Assembly (NCBI GenBank): GCA_002104895.1
Contig: MCFG01000138.1
Span: forward strand, 12,501 to 76,500
From: Anaeromyces robustus
Taxonomy: Eukaryota > Neocallimastigomycota > Neocallimastigomycetes > Neocallimastigales > Neocallimastigaceae
Reading direction: 5' to 3'
DNA length: 64,000 nucleotides
Shown here: piece after piece, positions 41,290 to 54,440 of the stretch
How positions within the stretch are numbered: position 1 is the stretch's first letter
Layout of the letters: the number at the start of each line of letters is the position of its first letter
Notes under the pieces: model-generated
Database searches by the model: none
The model's input: the letters and a program-made list of their open reading frames with translations, nothing else
Told to the model about the DNA's origin: nothing
Position numbers and translations under genes: made by a program

Positions 41290-42075
41290 CTTGAAAAAAT
41301 TATCATTTTTTATCATCAATTAAATTAAATTAGAAAAAATTAAACTGATAAATCATTATAAAATAAAAAAAAAAAAATAAAAACAAAATAAATCTTATAT
41401 TATATTTATAATTATATTAGATTTTAAATATAAACTACTACGGATTACATATTATGCATATGATATATAAATAACACATATGATAATTATAATGATTAAT
41501 ATATTTATAAATATAAATATAAATATATAAATATAATTATAATTTATAATTTTTCTTTTATAATCATCACATTTAAACTTTTTTTTTTAAAAAAAATTAC
41601 CTATTTATTATTACATTAATAAAATTATAAATTATAATAATAATATATTTACAATATAATTATAATTTAGGATTTTATTATATATATAGATAGATATAGA
41701 TTATTTGGTTAGAGATATAGGACATAAATTATAAATAATTATTTATTATTTTATTATATTATTTTATTATAATATATTATATTTTATTATATTTTACTTT
41801 TTTTCTTAAAACAAAGTTTAAAAAGTATATATATAATAATTTATATAATTTGTTTTATTAGATAGAAAAAAAAATTGAAACAAACAAAAAAAATAAAAAA
41901 AAAAAAAAGTATTTATATTTTTATATCTATAAATATTTGAATATTTATATATTATATATAGTATTATATATATTTGTTTTTATTATCCAAATGAAAAGCA
42001 AAAAAATGATAATAATATCTATATATATATATATAGATATATGGATTTATAAACTTTTTGAATTATATTTATTTG

Positions 42076-42115
<40 letters not shown>

Positions 42116-42857
42116 GGATTAATTAATTAATTAATTTCATATTTGAAGAGTTTAAATAGGTTTTATCCATTTTTTCATTAGGGTGTATAATAAAAATTTT
42201 AATATATTGTTATTTTTTTTATTTTTATTTTATTTTATTTTATTTTTTTTTTATTTATTTTTATATTTTTAAAAATAATAATTAAAAATATAAAAATAAT
42301 TAAAAAAGCATTCCCCGCACAATTTTTTTTTTTTTTTATTATTTATTATTATTATTTCTTCAAAATTGAATCATAAATATATATATATATATATAAATAT
42401 ATATTTTTTTTTTTTGTATAGAATAAATTATAATATAATCTTTATTTTATTACTAATAATAAATAATAGATTATAATCACTTTTATTATTATTATACATT
42501 ATTATTTAAACTTTTTTTTCTTTTTTAATGCTGTTTTGAATAATAAACATATATATATCATATGGTGATGTATGTATTTTAGTTGGTGAAAGAAAGAATA
42601 AATAAATAATTTTAATTTAATTAAAAATAAAATAAATTTAAAAATTTCTTTTTTTTTTTTATTATTTTTTTAATATATTATTAAGTTTTTCCTAGGAGAT
42701 AAAACATTTTATTTTATTTTATTTTATTTTATTTATGTTATCGAAATATATTTTAAAAAAAAAAATAAAATGATAAAAATAAAAAATGAAAATTTTTAAA
42801 AATAAAAATAATAAAAATAAAAAAAAAAATTAAATTATATGAAATATTAAAGATTAA

Positions 42858-42888
<31 letters not shown>

Positions 42889-42990
42889 GATATTAATTTA
42901 TTATTCTATTTAAATTATATTATAATTGTAATTGTTTATAAAAAAAAATATAAAAAAAAATAAAAAAAAAAATTAAGAATTATATTATAT
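38600..42990. other. 4.4-kb intergenic region
   Basis: Extremely A/T-rich spacer with long homopolymer runs (for example around 39357-39378, 40190-40260 and 40735-40765) and AT dinucleotide stretches. A slightly less repetitive piece just after the 37635-38599 gene (to about 38930) is probably its 3' UTR. No other gene was seen. Confidence 0.55.
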
Positions 42991-43320
42991 ATGGATTTAG
43001 ATAATACATTAAGATTAAAAGCAATATGGTTAACTTTATTAATTGTTTGTTTAGCTATGTCAATATGGGATGGATTTAAAAGATATTCTTCTAGTAATTC
43101 TAGTACACCAGATAAGGATAATAAAAATCATTTAACTTCTCCTACTACTTATCCTACTACTTTTCCTACTACTCCTCCTCATCCTAATAATCCTCCAAAT
43201 CATAATGATTTAGATCATTCCAATTCAAATTCAAATTCAAATTCAACTTTTCCTACTATTACTATTACTCCTTCTTCTTCTTCTTCAACTTCAACTTCTA
43301 CTACTTATAATACAAATTAA
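42991..43320 (+). CDS. Small single-pass membrane protein, 109 residues
   Basis: One exon. It starts MDLDNTLRLK and continues with a hydrophobic segment at about residues 10-27 (AIWLTLLIVCLAMSIW), then DGFKRYSSSNSS. The rest (about 33-109) is a Ser/Thr/Pro/Asn-rich tail typical of an O-glycosylated or disordered domain. An N-terminal signal anchor with the tail outside, or a cleaved signal peptide, would both fit. The frame uses the TCT/ACT/CCT codons seen in the certain genes and contains a Trp/Cys-bearing segment, which A/T-repeat shadows do not. The region upstream is A/T without an obvious further exon. No family is recognised. Probably real, function unknown. Confidence 0.58.
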   Translation: MDLDNTLRLKAIWLTLLIVCLAMSIWDGFKRYSSSNSSTPDKDNKNHLTSPTTYPTTFPTTPPHPNNPPNHNDLDHSNSNSNSNSTFPTITITPSSSSSTSTSTTYNTN

Positions 43321-45315
43321 AATTAAAAAAAAAAAAAAAGAGATAGAAAGAGAAAAAGAGAGAAAGGAGAGAAAGAGAGAATTTTTTGGAAAGAATACTA
43401 ATAATATAATAACTAATACTATAGAGAAAAAAAAAACAAAAGAATTATAATATATTAATCTATATTAATATATATATATATATAAATACAAAACTATTAC
43501 AACTATTACAACAATGAATCAATTATTAATAATAATAAAAAAAAATCATAACATTTTATTATAGATATATTTTATAATTAATTTTTGTTACTATCATAAT
43601 AAAAATAAAAATAAAAATAAAAATAATAATAATAATGATAAAGAACACTTATATACTTATTTTTTTATTTATATTTCAATTAATTTATTTTTTTTTTTAT
43701 ATAGAATGTTTCAAGTTAATAATAAAAATATATATGTAATATATAAAAATATAGATATATAGATATAGATAGATAGAAAAAAATCATTATATTTTTTATA
43801 TGTATATACATATTAAATACATTTTTTTTCTTTTTGAATATTTAATAATAATAATAATAATAATAATAAGAAATAACAATTCATGACAATATATTTAATT
43901 AATTAATAATCATAATTCACTTATTTTATATATATATATATATATATTTTTAAATTTCTATATAAATGTAAGAACAATAAAATTATTACTATCAGTTTTA
44001 TATAAATAAAAAATAATTAAAGATATATATAAAAAAATTTTACTTTAAAAAAAAAAGTTAACATAAAAAATAAAAATTTATATAAAATATATATATATTA
44101 ATAATTATGGGATGTAGTATAATTTAATATTATATAATATTTGTTTTTTTCTTTTCTTTCTCTTTTCGTATTTTACTTTTATATATATATATATATTGAA
44201 AGTATAAATAAAAAGGGGAAAAATTATTAATATATTTAGAAAAGTCCCCATCATTGAAAAAATAATAATAAATATATATATATATAATTATATAATTATA
44301 TAATTTATATAGAAAAAAAAAAAACTTTATATAAAAATATATAATAATACCTGGTATTTTAATTAAAAAAAAAATTTTAAATATTTTTATTTTTTATTTT
44401 TTTTTTTTTTTTTTTTTGAAAATGGGAGATTAAACAAAAAAAGTTTTTTTTTTTTTTTTTAAATTTTTTTTTTGTTTTGTTTTTACATTTAAAAAATTTT
44501 AAATATAAAATAAAATTATAAAATTATAAAAAAAAAGATTTAAATAACTAATTAATTAAAAAAATAATGATTTATATTCAATCTGAAAATTTTTAATATG
44601 AATTATAATATAATAAAAAAAAAATAAAATAAACATATTAATATAGATGTTTATTTAATGTTTTATTATTCTATTAAAATTATATCATAATTTTTTTTAT
44701 ATTTATGTATTGAATATAATATATATGTAAACTTTAATAATATAAATATAAAGATTGTTGTGTTGTTGTTAATTATGTTTATGTAGATATAACAAAATAT
44801 ATATATATATTCGTTTTTATTTGATGTCTATTCTATATTAAAGATAAACTTTTAACCCAATATTTTATTTAATGTTAAATGTAAAACTATAAAGTATTAT
44901 ATATTTGTATAATATATATAATATTAAAAATAAAAATAAAAAAAAACTAAATATACTCAAATTTGATTTTTTTAAGATACCTTCTTTCATAAATCATTTC
45001 CTATACTCATACCTATTGAAAATTTAAATGTATGATACTACTACTACTACTAAGAATTAAATAATAAATAAACTATATACTTAAAAAAAATTAAAAAATT
45101 AAAAAAAAAAATTCAAATATTAATAATACTAATATATATTTAAAAATGATTTTGATTCATTTTTCTAAATAATTTATTATAATACAAATAAGAATTAAGA
45201 ATAATATATAATATATTATAATTTCTTTTTAAATACACATTACAATTTAATAATAAAAAAAGTAAAAAGATATATAAATATATTAATAATTAAATAAATT
45301 AATAAAAATTTTATC

Positions 45316-45464
45316 TTTTTTTTTTCTTTTTTCTTTTTTGATTTGAATTTTAGTCATATAATATATATTTTAATATTATTAATTATTAGTTTTTTTTTTT
45401 CTTTTTTCTTTTTTGATTTGAATTTTAGTCATATAATATATATTTTAATATTATTAATTATTAG
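45316..45464. repeat. 75-bp tandem duplication
   Basis: Copy 1 (45316-45389) and copy 2 (45390-45464) are identical except for one extra T in the opening T run. The unit contains CTTTTTTGATTTGAATTTTA and ends in TTATTAG. Near-identity points to a recent duplication or an assembly artefact. Confidence 0.9.
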
Positions 45465-45630
45465 TTTTTTTTTTAAATTTTTTATTATTTATTTATATTT
45501 TTATATTACAAACTCGATAACAAAGAATTTTATATTATTTTTTCCTTTTTTTTTTTTTATCATTTTTTTATAATTGTTAATTGTTTCAACAATATATATA
45601 TATATTTATATATATGTATACTTTTTTTTT

Positions 45631-45672
45631 TCACATATCAAAAATATATACTTAAATATTTTTGATATGTGA
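45631..45672. other. 17-bp perfect hairpin downstream of the membrane protein gene
   Basis: Arms TCACATATCAAAAATAT (45631-45647) and its exact reverse complement (45656-45672) flank an 8-base loop. It lies about 160 bases past the stop of the minus-strand gene, probably in or near its 3' UTR. A 3'-end RNA structure or a small mobile-element remnant are both possible. Confidence 0.8.
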
Positions 45673-45770
45673 TTATCTTTTTTTCCATTTCTTTTTTATG
45701 TATTTATCAATTTTAATTTTCATTTTAATTAATTATATTGATATATATATCTTATACATATATACATATA

Positions 45771-45820
45771 TATATCATATCATATCATATTATATCATAT
45801 CATATCATATCATATCATAT
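45771..45820. repeat. (ATATC)n microsatellite
   Basis: About ten copies of a 5-bp unit (ATATC/CATAT) lie just past the stop codon of the minus-strand membrane protein gene. Confidence 0.85.
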
Positions 45821-45829
45821 TTTTTCTTT

Positions 45830-47061
45830 TTAAATTATACATTTTCCATAGAAAGGTAAACTTTCACTAGAATAGGAATTACTTTTTTCAATACATTTTT
45901 CAATTTTTTCAATACATCTTTCACTCTTTTCAATACATTTTTTATCCATTTCTTTTTCTTCAACACATTTTGTTTCTTGATATACACTATCTAAACTTCC
46001 ACTTTCTAATAATTCAAAACCTTTTCTAGCATTGGTATCACTAATATATTTTTTAAGTAATGAAAGTATAAAGAACTATATATATATATATATTGTATGT
46101 AATATGTATGTGTATATATAATAAAATACATATGATAATTAATAATTAATAATAATAATAAATTATATATAATTAATATATATAGATAATATAGATTAAA
46201 ATGATTTCATATATATATATATATATATATAAATTATAGATTTATTTTTTATTATTTTTACCCTAAAGATAAACATAAAGATACAATAAGCGACTGCACT
46301 AATTAAAAGTAAAAGTCCAAATAAAGCATCTATTTTATATTCATCAAGAACATTATCATTATACATTTTTTCATCAACCACAATTAAATAAGTATCATAC
46401 ATTAAAAGTCCAAAGAATGTAATAACAAATACTCCATTAAATGATAATTCAAGAAGAACATAAACAAAATATACTTTTAAAAATCTATTTTTATCCTTTT
46501 TTTTTAAAAAAAAAAATTATCAAGAAAAAAAAAAGAAGTATTAAAAATAAATATAAATATATTTAATAAGTTATATATATATATTAAATTATTAATTATT
46601 AATTATTAATTTGTAATATATATATATATATATATAATATATTTTTTAATTACTTTCTTTATTCCATAAAGAGCTAAACATCCAATAATTGCACTAAGTA
46701 CATTAAGATGTGCAATTGAAAAGAACTTTTTTTTATATTTTTTTTATTTTTATTTTTATTTTTTTTTTTTTTTTTTTTTTTTTTTGATTAAAATAAATAT
46801 TATTTTATCATATATATTTTATTATTATAAATAAAAATAAATATAAATATAAATATAATAAATTAATATTTAGGTATGTATATATATATATATAGAAAGA
46901 GTAATTATTAATATTAGTATATATATATATATATATAAATTATTTATAGATATGAAATATGAAATATTCCTTATATTTCTACTTACAATAGACATAACTA
47001 TTACAATAGTTAATGCTGATTTTTGATTTTGTATTTGATTAATTAATCGTGAAAATGCCAT
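45830..47061 (-). CDS. Small multi-pass membrane protein with Cys-heptad tail, 208 residues
   Basis: Four exons (47061-46987, 46725-46654, 46495-46262, 46075-45830), all phase 0, join to 208 residues. The start is MAFSRLINQIQNQKS. Hydrophobic segments are at about 16-46 (ALTIVIVMSIV, then FFSIAHLNVLSAIIGCLALY; perhaps two spans), 57-80 (VYFVYVLLELSFNGVFVITF) and 104-133 (ALFGLLLLISAVAYCIFMFI). That gives three or four spans, with a polar loop, DEKMYNDNVLDEYK, before the last. The C-terminal tail (about 135-208) is charged and carries cysteines exactly seven residues apart (KKCIEKSERCIEKIEKC), an amphipathic heptad-like repeat. The topology recalls tetraspan or MARVEL-type proteins, but no signature of either is clear. 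The four phase-0 junctions and continuous hydrophobicity across them support the model. Function is unknown. Confidence 0.78.
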
Positions 47062-49559
47062 TTTTTTTTTTCTTTTCCCCTTTTTCTCTTACTATATATT
47101 ATTATTATTATTTTATTATTATTATTTTTTTTGTAAAAAAAAAAAAGTGTTTTAAAAAAATTATCGAATTCTAATTCTATTTATACTAAAAAAAAAAAAA
47201 AGAATTAAAAAATTTAAAAATTTGATACAGAAAAAAAAAATTTAAAATGAAAAATTTATTAATATAATAGATTTTTTTTATCTATTATTAAATTAATAAT
47301 TAAAAAATATATATATATAAATATATATTTTTTTTAAAAAAAAGTTTAAATTTTATTTTAAAAATAAAAAAAAGCAAGAAATAAAATTTATACAGGGTAC
47401 TTTTTTTTTAAATAAAAAAATAATATAAAAATTAAAATTCAAAGATTTCTTAATTTTTTTTTTTTTTTTTTTTTTACAAAAAATTAAAATTATACAGATA
47501 TATATATGGTATTTTTAAATAATAATAAAACAAAAAAAAAATTAAAATCCTTCCTACCTAATCTTCTTTTTTTTTTCTTTATGCTAAAGTATTTATATAG
47601 TATGTATCTTTATATATATATATATATGTTTACGAAATAATTATATGATATTAAATAATATAAATATATAAATATAATATTTTTTTATTACTATTACTTA
47701 ATAATATATAATCATTATAATCATAATCATATAAAAAATATTAACAAGGAAACCATTTTTTTAAAAAAAAAAAAAAATGTCTTTTTTTTCTTTTAATTTA
47801 TTATAATATTTTATTAAAAGTAAAAATAAAATAAAAAAAAATAAATTAATAATTAAATAATTAAATATTTTAAATATTGATACAATTAATGGCTGATTTT
47901 TTTAAAAAAATTTTATAAACTCTATAAACTTTAAATTATTATTACTATTGGTATTTTTTCTTTTCTTTTCTTTTCCTTCCTTATTATTATTAATACTATT
48001 ATTATTATGATTATGATTATGATTATAATTATGATTATTAATATGATTATTATTATGATTATTATTATTATAATATATATATCTTATTTTTTTCACATAT
48101 AATATATAATACTATAAAAAATAAAAGAGAAGTAAAATAAAAAAAAATTCACATTATTATATAACGATTAAATTATAATTAACTCTAAAATTTTTTATAA
48201 TATACAATTTATTTTATCTATATTAATATTTATATTTGCATTTATATTTTCATTTATGTAGATTTATATTTATATAGATTTATATTATATAAAAGAAAAG
48301 AAAAAAAATATTTATAAATATAAAAATATTTTCATTTTCTTTTATATTTCATATTTATTTTATTAAATTTTTTTTTATTTATTTAATTTTTTTTTTAAAT
48401 AAAATTTTTTAGTGTAACATTTTTATTTTCATTTTAATATATACATATATGGTAAATCAGAAAGTTTAAACAAATTTTTTTTTTTTTTAAAAAAAAAAAA
48501 ATAAAAAAAGTTACCTTTACTTTTAATAATAATACTACCAAATATAAATAAAAAAATTAAAAAAAAAATAAAAAAAGCATGGTTTATATATTTTTAATAT
48601 ATTCTATAGAAATACTTTTTTTAAAAAAAATATTATAATATTATAAATATTATAAATAAAAATAAAAATGAAAACTTTTTTTTTTTATTAATTTTTTGTT
48701 TATTTATTAATTAATAAGTATACAAAAAATAAAAAAATTCGTATTTCAAGTCAAAAAAAAAAAAAAGCAATTTATATTTATGGATAATTTTCTTTCTTTA
48801 GTATTTATAATCTACTACCTACTAATAGTCATCTGTATATAATTAGTAAATAAATTTACAAAAATTGTTATATTAAAAAAAAAAAAAATCTCATAATATT
48901 AATTTTATTATATTAATATTATTTTATAAATCATCATTAAAATTAAATATTTAAATAAACAAATAAATAAATATATATATATATATATATACTATTAAAG
49001 TAATAAAAGAATAAAAGGCTAAATGAATAAATAAATAATTTCAACAATTATTATTAATATTTTATAAAAATTGTTTTAAAAAAGTATAAATAAATAAATA
49101 AATAAATAAAATATAATTATTTTCTTTTCAACTTTTATATATTTTATGAAAAAAATCTAAAATAATATAATATAGTATATTAGTATAAAAATAATTATTA
49201 TTATTTTTTTTTTTTTTTTTTTCATTTTTTTGGTCCATTATATATATAGAGATTCAGAATCTTTTTAATATATATTTAATATCTATTTATTTATTTATCT
49301 ATCTATCTATCTATAAATATAGTAATAAATATTTCCAATAACTTCAATATATTTCTTCTTCAAATTTTATTTAATTCATTTTTTTTTTTTTTTTTATTTT
49401 TTTTATTATTCTTTTATTTTTTCAATTAATCGTGTCATATTTTTTATTATTTTATATTATATAATATATATAATCGTTTTATTTTTTAATAGTTATTTTT
49501 ATATTTTATATTTTATATTTTATATTTTATATGGTTTTATTTTTTTTTTTTTTTTATGT

Positions 49560-49594
<35 letters not shown>

Positions 49595-50159
49595 ATATAT
49601 TAATTAATTTTTTTTTTAATTGTTATTCTATAATTTTGTAATTTTTTTTTTAAATTTTCTTTAAATATTTTATATAATTTTGTTATCTATAAACATATAA
49701 AAATTTATTTTTTTCTTTAAATATTTAAATATTTAAATATATATTGCTATTTCTATAAAAAAAAATAATCATAATAATAAATTTAAATATATATAGGTAT
49801 ATAACATATTTTTAAAAAAATGTATATATAAATATATATAAATAAAATTATATAATAAATAATTAAAAAAAAAAAAAAAAAAAAGATAAAAATAATAATA
49901 ACAATAATATTTATATAATTTACTATCATTAATATTATTATTACCCTTTTTTTTTTTTTTTTTTTTCTTGTAATAAAATAATTTTTTTTTAATATATTTT
50001 TTTATAATATATAACAATATTGATTAAACAAAAAAAAAAAAAAATAAAAGAAAAGAAACAAAAATATAATATAAAAAAAAAATAAAAAAAAATGTTTTTT
50101 TTCTAATATTTAGTTTTCTTTTTAATTTTTTGTTTTTTTTTTTTGTTTTTTTTTTCTGT
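47062..50159. other. 3.1-kb intergenic region
   Basis: This spacer lies between the 3' end of the cyclin gene and the start of the membrane protein gene on the same strand. It is A/T with homopolymers, a TATATG array near 49555-49595 and (ATCT)n near 49295-49310. The Asn/His-rich frame at 47902-48096 is a trinucleotide-repeat shadow. No gene was supported. Confidence 0.55.
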
Positions 50160-53141
50160 TTAATCAACATCATGTAATCCTTTACTATTATATGAATTAT
50201 AAATATCCATATTATTATTATTGAGTTGATTTGATGTTATATTATTATTATTTTCTAAATTTTTTGTTTTAGTATCAATATCATCTTTCTCGGGATCTGG
50301 CATAATATGATAAATAGAAGATTGACGAACTAAATTAATATAATATTGTTGTAATTCTGATACATCAGTACAAGATAAATGCCAATCAATAAGAAATAAA
50401 AATTCTAATTCTAAAAGGTTAAGTTCTTTAATATGAATACCACCAACTATTAAATATTAATAATTATTGTAATAAAATAAAAATTAATAAAAATTGAATA
50501 AAAATTAATAAAATTTAATAAAAATGAATAAAATGAATAAAATTAATAATAATAATTATAAATATATAAATTATATAAATTATATAAAATTTAAAAATAA
50601 TAAATATATAAATATAAATATATAAATAGATAGATAGATTAAATTGATAATAAAATAAAAATTAAAAATAAAATAGATTAACAGAAAAATATATATTTAT
50701 ATATATTTATATATTTATATATTTATTTAAATATATTTATATTTTTTATATATTTATATATTTATATATTTATATATTTATATATTTATATATTTATATA
50801 TTTATATATTTATATATTTATATATTTATATATTTATATATTTATATATTTATATATTTATATATTTATATATTTATATATTTATATATTTATATATTTA
50901 TATATTTATATATTTATATATTTATATATTTATATATTTATATATTTATATATTTATATATTTATATATTTATATATTTATATATTTTTATATTTATATA
51001 TTTTTATTATATATATTTAAATATATTTATATTTTTATCTATTTATATATTTATATAATTTTATTATATTTATATATTTATATATTTATATATATTTATT
51101 ATATTTATATATTTTATATATATAAATTTTTTTACCTTTTGAATAATGAGCATTAGTACATATTGAATCACACATAGCTTTTGAAGCACAAGTTAAAGAG
51201 GTAATAATAAAACGATGTACTGTTAAAGAACTAATTGTAAATAAACGATGTCTTTTACATATACGATCAATATAAATTAATAAACTAAGTAAAGCTACTT
51301 TATCTATGGCTGCATATTTTACGATACGTTTTAAATAATCATAAATAGATATTTCAGGTGCTTTCCTTGAATGAAAACGAGTTAAATTTTCTTTAGTAAG
51401 TGTAATTTGATCATTATATTTTGTTAATTTTTCTAACATTTCTGCTATTAAATAAATTAAATGATTAATTTCAACTTCATAAAAATTCTTTGGTAAATAT
51501 ATACATGAATTATTATTACTATTATTTTTTGATTTTGATATTGAAAGGAATGAACTATTATTAAATTTTTTTGAATTTGTAATCTTTATATTATTATTAC
51601 TGTTATTATTATTAAAGTTATTATTAACTATATCCATTGCACTAAGTCTTTCATTACTTTTATTAGTATCATTCCCTATTAAATTGGTATTTGTATTAGT
51701 ATTGGTATTGGTATTAGTATTGGTATTGGTATTGGTATTATTGGTGGTATTACTATTTGTATTAGTATTAGATTTCATAGTATCAATATTAGATTTACTA
51801 TTAGTATTAACTTTTGTATCGGTATTTATTTTTGTATCGGTATCAATTTTGGTATTAGTATTGGTATTAATATTAGTATTGGTATCAGTATTAGAATTAG
51901 TATTAAAATTGGTTTTGGTATCAATATTAGTATTATTGTTAGTATTAGTATTAGTATTGGTCGTTGATACAGAATTTTTTATGGTTGTATATGAAGTAGG
52001 TGACTGTGATATAGTAGTTTTATTATTAGATTTATCTGTAATATAAATTTCTTCATGTTTAACATTATTAGAATTTCCATTCATTTTTCTTTCTTTATTA
52101 TCTTTTGAATATTCTTCATCATTATTAGTAATATTATCTATACTCATTTTCGAAAGTGATTTTCTTTTCATTGTCCCATGAAGAGATTCAGTACTATTTG
52201 ATATATAATCCATTGGTACACTACCATTTGGTTCAGTAGTTTGAATAGACGTTGGTGTCATTGTGAATGAATTATTTGATGAAATAGTATAATTATTCTT
52301 TAATGATAAATTAAACGCTTGATTATAATAATGTTGTTGTGGATAAGTATTATTTAAATTATTGTTATTTAAATTATTTAAATTATTATTATTTGAATTA
52401 TTTAAATTATTATTATTATTATTATTATGACTATAATTATTTATAGTGTTATTAGTGTTATTGTTACTGTTATTGTTATTGTTATTGTTATTGTTATTGT
52501 TACTATTATTGTTATTTATACCTTCGTTAATTTTATTTATATTACAAAATTTGTTGTGATTATTATTATTATATAAAGTAGATAGTTGGGTATGATTATT
52601 GTTAGTATCAGAATTTCTAAATTGTTGAATAATTAAATTTGAATTAATCTTATTTATTGAAGGTAAGGTATTTGAAGATATAGGGTAATGTAGTTCCTGT
52701 TGTTGATTTTGTTCCCGATTTTGTGGTTGTGGTTGCTCTTGAAATTGTTGAAGTTTACTATTAAAATTATCATTAATAGAATAAATTGGAGATTTAATTC
52801 TATTAAATGGTTTATTTTGCTTATAGCTTATACAGTTATTGTTAGAAAAATATTCATAAGAATAAGCCTTTAAATCTCTAGATATTTCTTTATGAATCGG
52901 ATTTAATTTGATTTTTTTATTCAAATTTGAAGTAGAAGAAGTTGAACTACAAAAATTATTTGATGGATTTTTCAAATAACTAAAATCTTCATCTAGATAA
53001 TATCGTTTACCCTTAATATTATTATCACTTTTTACTTCAAAATTTTGATTGGAAGTTATTTCAATTGGATGTGTACAATTATCTGTATGTAATATAAAAA
53101 AAAAAAATATTATTAGTATTATTATTGCTATTATTATTATA

Positions 53142-53174
<33 letters not shown>

Positions 53175-53336
53175 ATTATTATTACAATTATTATTAATAT
53201 TAGTATTACTATCAATATTATTATTATCAGTATTATTATTATTAATGATGTTATTATTACTATCAATATTATTATTATTATTATTATTACTATTATTATT
53301 ATTAGTAGTATTACTATTATTATTAATGTTGTTGTT

Positions 53337-53372
<36 letters not shown>

Positions 53373-53519
53373 ATTATTTAGATTTATATTAGAAGTATTG
53401 TTATTTAAAAAATTTTGATTAATATTAATTTTATTATGTTGAGTATTAAAAATAGATGAAACACTAAAATTGGATATATTAGATTGTTTATTATTTTTAA
53501 ACTTTTTATTATCATTCAT
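50160..53519 (-). CDS. PHO80-like cyclin with a long low-complexity N-terminus
   Basis: Exon 2 (53082-51136) and exon 3 (50446-50160) join in phase 1. Exon 1 starts at 53519 and ends at one of two phase-compatible donors, 53210 or 53186, because the junction lies in AAT repeats. Total length is 847 or 855 residues. The first roughly 600 residues are Asn/Ser/Thr-rich, including long NT repeats (about 51950-51680). The cyclin box lies at the C-terminus: [73 protein letters not shown], then across the intron [30 protein letters not shown]. This is the Pho80/PCL cyclin pattern. Such cyclins activate Pho85-type CDKs in phosphate, glycogen and polarity control. The partner and pathway here are inferred. 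The tail after [10 protein letters not shown] is short and Asn-rich. Confidence 0.88.
50697..51117 (-). repeat. 8-bp (TTATATAT)n satellite in cyclin intron 2
   Basis: An 8-bp unit is repeated about 30 times without interruption through 50750-50990, flanked by degenerate copies. It occupies most of the 689-bp intron (50447-51135) that splits the cyclin box. Confidence 0.9.
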
Positions 53520-54409
53520 TTCTCAAATTTGTTTAATTCAAAATACATAACTTATAGTATTGTATTGATTTTTATTTTTTATTTTATTTTATTTTTATTT
53601 TTATTTTTTTTATTTATTATTATTATAATATCTTTAATTTTATATTGATTTTATTAAAGATTAATAATTAATGTTATGAATATATATTATTCTTTCCTTT
53701 TGGAATTTTATTGTCTCTTAAAAAAAAATAATATTAACAAAAATGATTTATTAACAGATTTACAAAAATTAATTCCTTTTATATATAAATATATATCTTT
53801 TTAATTATCTTTATTATTTCTTCACTTTTGGACTTAAATATTTATTAATTCCCTTTTTTGAAGTTTAAAATTATTGCTTTTTTATCCTTTTTATTGTAAT
53901 TTTTATCAATACTTTATATATATTATAATAATAATAATAATATATTATTATTATTTTCTAAAAATTCTTGATGGCCATAAAAAAAATATATTATATTTAT
54001 TTTGTTTCATTAATATTTCATTTATAAAATCTAATTAATTATTTCTTATTTGTTTTTTTTTCTTTTATTTTTATTTTATTTTTTTCTTTTCTTTTAATTT
54101 GTTTAAAAATTCGATGTTTTTATAAATTCATATATATTATTAATGTTATATAATTCTTTTTAATCATATTCTATATTAAATTGAAATGTTTTTTTTTTTT
54201 TTAATATTATATAATAATAAAAAAATATTAGTTTTTTATTATTATATTATATTATAAAAAAAAAAATTGATTCGATTTATATATATATAAATTATTTTTT
54301 TTTCTTTTTTCTTTTAAAAAAAATTTTCTTTCTTACAATTAAATTAAATTAAAAAAAAAAAATTAATTCAAATTATCAAACGTTTAATTTTCTTTATTTT
54401 ATTTTATTT

Positions 54410-54440
<31 letters not shown>

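Larger units (their letters stand above)
43321..45829. other. Convergent intergenic region
   Basis: This spacer lies between two convergent genes. It holds AT runs, an AG-rich stretch right after the 43320 stop (43335-43395, repeated GAGAAAG), a 75-bp tandem duplication, a 17-bp hairpin and a TATCA array; the last three are listed separately. No coding exon was seen. Confidence 0.6.

Noticed and set aside
45343-45859. Phe/Ile/Tyr-rich plus-strand frames at 45343-45573 and 45662-45859
   Set aside because: They are products of the T-rich tandem duplication and the ATATC array and lie opposite the tail exon of the minus-strand gene.
47902-48096. Asn/His-rich minus-strand 64-codon frame
   Set aside because: It is made of ATT/ATG trinucleotide repeats; no ordered segment and no exon partner.
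51684-52046. Val/Leu-rich plus-strand frame that looks like a membrane protein
   Set aside because: It is the antisense of the Asn-Thr repeat of the cyclin gene; its hydrophobicity comes from GTATTAGTATTG repeats.
53049-53381. Ile-rich plus-strand frame
   Set aside because: It is an antisense reading of AAT/ATT trinucleotide repeats in cyclin exon 1 and intron 1.
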